Assembly: GCA_002429165.1 (NCBI GenBank)
Contig: DIYV01000064.1
Coordinates: 8,955-46,085, forward strand
Length of the DNA: 37,131 bases
Source of the DNA: Gallionella sp. UBA6045
GTDB lineage: Bacteria; Pseudomonadota; Gammaproteobacteria; Burkholderiales; Gallionellaceae
Reading direction: 5' to 3'
Both the position numbers and the translations under genes were made by a program. Of the stretch, positions 35,550-37,131 are shown piece by piece. The notes beneath the pieces are model-generated. The model made no database searches, was not told the origin of the DNA, and saw only the letters and a program-made list of their open reading frames with translations. Position 1 is the stretch's first letter. Every line of letters begins with the position of its first letter.

Positions 35550-35885
35550 TTAGCGCCGTGCGATCAGCATCCCGACTATCGCTCCGACACAGGCTGAGAT
35601 GCCGATCGCTTGCCAGGGATTATCGTGAACATATCGGTCGGCCTCTTTTGCAGCATCCCGGGTGCGCTCAATCAAAACATCTTCGGCTGAAGCAAGGCGT
35701 CCCTTGACCACTTGCAGATTCTCCTGGATGCGTGCCCGTGCTACAGCGGCACCTTCACCCGCCTGGTTGGCGGTAGCGCGCAGCAGTTCCTCGGCATCCG
35801 CCACCACCAATCGCAAATCTTCCATGAGCTTCTCCTTGGAATCTGCGATATCTAAATGTTTAACAACCATTTTTTTTGCGTTCAT
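35550..35885 (-). CDS. DUF883-family membrane-anchored protein (YqjD/ElaB-like)
   Basis: The 111-residue protein has a long helix (MEDLRLVVADAEELLRATANQAGEGAAVARARIQENLQVVKGRLASAEDVLIERT) and the C-terminal membrane anchor DNPWQAIGISACVGAIVGMLIARR, the full DUF883 pattern. E. coli members bind ribosomes at the inner membrane in stationary phase. Strong ribosome binding site (AGGAG). It is three bases from yqjE and heads the group. A truncated paralogue lies at 36535-36819. Confidence 0.9.
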   Translation of the reverse strand: MNAKKMVVKHLDIADSKEKLMEDLRLVVADAEELLRATANQAGEGAAVARARIQENLQVVKGRLASAEDVLIERTRDAAKEADRYVHDNPWQAIGISACVGAIVGMLIARR

Positions 35886-35963
35886 GACTTAACTCCTGAT
35901 TATAAAATATAGATGTTTCGATACTGATAGGCTACCAATTATTGACTGCTGTATATCCGCAGT

Positions 35964-35981
35964 AAGTCATTGGTTATAGCC
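35964..35981 (+). repeat. Dispersed hairpin repeat, short fragment
   Basis: AAGTCATTGGTTATAGCC is identical to 27344-27361 in the gspH-gspI element. It is only the trailing part; the hairpin arms are not there. It lies in the 190-base gap before the DUF883 gene, which is otherwise without a gene. Confidence 0.65.
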
Positions 35982-36076
35982 AGTTCCATAAAAATCTTTT
36001 CCCGCCACTCTGCTGGCCTCGACCCATCATGCATTGGTAGTCACCGTCACATTAGCGACGTGCCCGCAACACTGCG

Positions 36077-36388
36077 TCACTTAGTCCGCATGTCATTCTT
36101 GACTGACGTCACACCTTTCACGCTGCGTGCCAATTCGACCGCCTTGTTAATATCGGATTTGGAACCGACGAAGCCGCTCAATTGGACTACACCCTTGAAA
36201 GTTTCCACGTTGATTTCAGCGGACTTCAAAGTGGGTTCGTCGAATATGGCTGCCTTGACCTTGGTGGTGATTACGCTGTCGTCAACATATTCGCCAGTAC
36301 CTTCCTTCGTTGGCGTGGAAGCGCAACCCAAGGAAAACAGCAACGCAAAGGTCATAAAAAATACTGCAAAATATTTAAGTTGTTTCAT
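36077..36388 (-). CDS. BON-domain lipoprotein
   Basis: The 103-residue protein has a lipoprotein signal with lipobox SLGC (Cys22) and one BON domain (DDSVITTKVKAAIFDEPTLKSAEINVETFKGVVQLSGFVGSKSDINKAVELARSVKGVTSVKNDM). BON proteins such as OsmY and DolP act in the envelope under osmotic stress or bind phospholipids. AAGGAG precedes the ATG well. It sits among stress-type small genes (DUF883, DUF3309). Confidence 0.9.
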   Translation of the reverse strand: MKQLKYFAVFFMTFALLFSLGCASTPTKEGTGEYVDDSVITTKVKAAIFDEPTLKSAEINVETFKGVVQLSGFVGSKSDINKAVELARSVKGVTSVKNDMRTK

Positions 36389-36534
36389 GATCGATCTCCT
36401 TAAAAAATTAATACGAAATTAAACAGCAAAGTTGCTCATCATCAAGTTCTGTTGCTGCAATTGCTATTCACCTTCCGGTGGGTTATATCGAGCACATCAT
36501 TACCGCGCCAGCCGCAACAGTGTGATCACGAGCA

Positions 36535-36819
36535 TCAATTCCAGTTCCAGACGTTATCGCGAATGTATTGGTCAGTGACATTTTCGGCCTTTCGGGTGTG
36601 CTCAATCATGGCTGTTCCGGTTGCAACCATGCTGCCCTTGACTACTTGCAGGCTATCCTCGATACCTGCACGGGCGGCGACAGCCTCTACGCCCATATGT
36701 TTGGTGGTGGCGCGCAGACGTTCTTCGGCATCCGCCACTTTCAATCGAAAATCTTCAAGGTACCTTTCCTTCGTGGCAGAGGTGTTTGTATTATTCGCAT
36801 CTATTATTTTCGAGTTCAT
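36535..36819 (-). pseudogene. DUF883-family paralogue, truncated before the membrane anchor
   Basis: The 94-residue frame (MNSKIIDANNTNTSATKERYLEDFRLKVADAEERLRATTKHMG...) matches the DUF883 helix of the gene at 35550-35885. It ends at DNVWNWN, just where the membrane anchor should start; a shifted frame continues IDARDHTVAAGAVMMCSI and stops, which looks like a decayed anchor. It may be a frameshifted pseudogene, or a soluble variant. Confidence 0.65.
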
Positions 36820-36889
36820 GCCTTGAATTCCTGATGAAACAATATGATGTTTTGATACTGTCTGCCTGGCGGAAAATTTTCCGGGCACT

Positions 36890-37048
36890 TCACAATCGTC
36901 CCATCAGCAGCAGAATTACCAGGATGATCAATAACAGTCCGATGCCTCCGCTCGGCCCATAACCCCACGACCTGCTGTGTGGCCAGGCCGGAATCGCACC
37001 AATCAACATCAACACCAGAATGATCAATAATATAGTTCCTAATGACAT
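36890..37048 (-). CDS. DUF3309-like small membrane protein
   Basis: The 52-residue frame begins MSLGTILLIILVLMLIGAIP, has the motif AWPHSRSWGYGPSGGIGLL and ends LLIILVILLLMGRL. It has two hydrophobic segments joined by a short Trp/Gly-rich loop, as in DUF3309. The ribosome binding site (GGAG, seven bases before ATG) is good. Function unknown; such genes often sit with BON and DUF883 stress genes, as here. Confidence 0.88.
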   Translation of the reverse strand: MSLGTILLIILVLMLIGAIPAWPHSRSWGYGPSGGIGLLLIILVILLLMGRL

Positions 37049-37131
37049 TTCGCTTCTCCTTATAAAATCACAAAAAATAGACGCGTTGGCCTGACTATAT
37101 AGCCCAGGTATTGCCGCAGACGTCCCACAGA

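Overview
The window reads as a chromosomal segment of a Gram-negative betaproteobacterium. The order thrS-infC-rpmI-rplT-pheS-pheT-ihfA-merR with a tRNA-Pro(GGG) further down the same strand, the type II secretion pseudopilins and the outer-membrane style genes all fit. Gene style suggests the Nitrosomonadales/Gallionellaceae area, but that is an impression; no 16S gene is present.

Region 1 (1-9987) is the end of a xanthomonadin-like aryl polyene pigment cluster. Rightward genes encode the end of an MMPL/RND-type exporter, a NodB-type deacetylase, a PAP2 phosphatase, a ketosynthase, a chain-length-factor-like partner, a hotdog dehydratase, a ketoreductase and a methyltransferase. A converging leftward operon encodes a flavin-dependent halogenase, a chorismatase (likely source of a hydroxybenzoate starter), a PlsC-type acyltransferase and a family 2 glycosyltransferase. 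Together they could make starter, polyene chain, ring decorations and lipid anchor, and export the product.

Region 2 (9988-10500) holds a frameshifted integrase tail pointing at the 3' end of a tRNA-Pro gene, the scar of a former integrated element.

Region 3 (10691-17678) is a full leftward SUF iron-sulfur assembly operon: Rrf2 regulator, A-type carrier, sufB, sufC, sufD, sufS, sufU, an Nfu-like protein and a Rieske ferredoxin. Most genes overlap by 1-4 bases. A CTAG-rich site overlaps the likely promoter.

Region 4 (18115-26144) has a 90-residue orphan gene, then the translation operon read leftward from a promoter near 26117-26144. pheT carries an in-frame REP-like palindrome; infC has a rare start codon; a terminator separates rplT from pheS.

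Region 5 (26275-29482) is gspGHIJK, the type II secretion pseudopilins, with a 269-base inverted-repeat-bounded element filling the whole gspH-gspI gap. Parts of that element recur near 32.3 kb and 35.97 kb.

Region 6 (29874-37048) is accessory and envelope/stress related: a secreted formylglycine-generating-enzyme-like protein without the catalytic cysteines, a putative outer-membrane protein, a DUF3494 ice-binding-like lipoprotein, a PqiA-like membrane protein, a yqjDEK-like operon, a BON-domain lipoprotein, a truncated DUF883 paralogue and a 52-residue DUF3309 protein.
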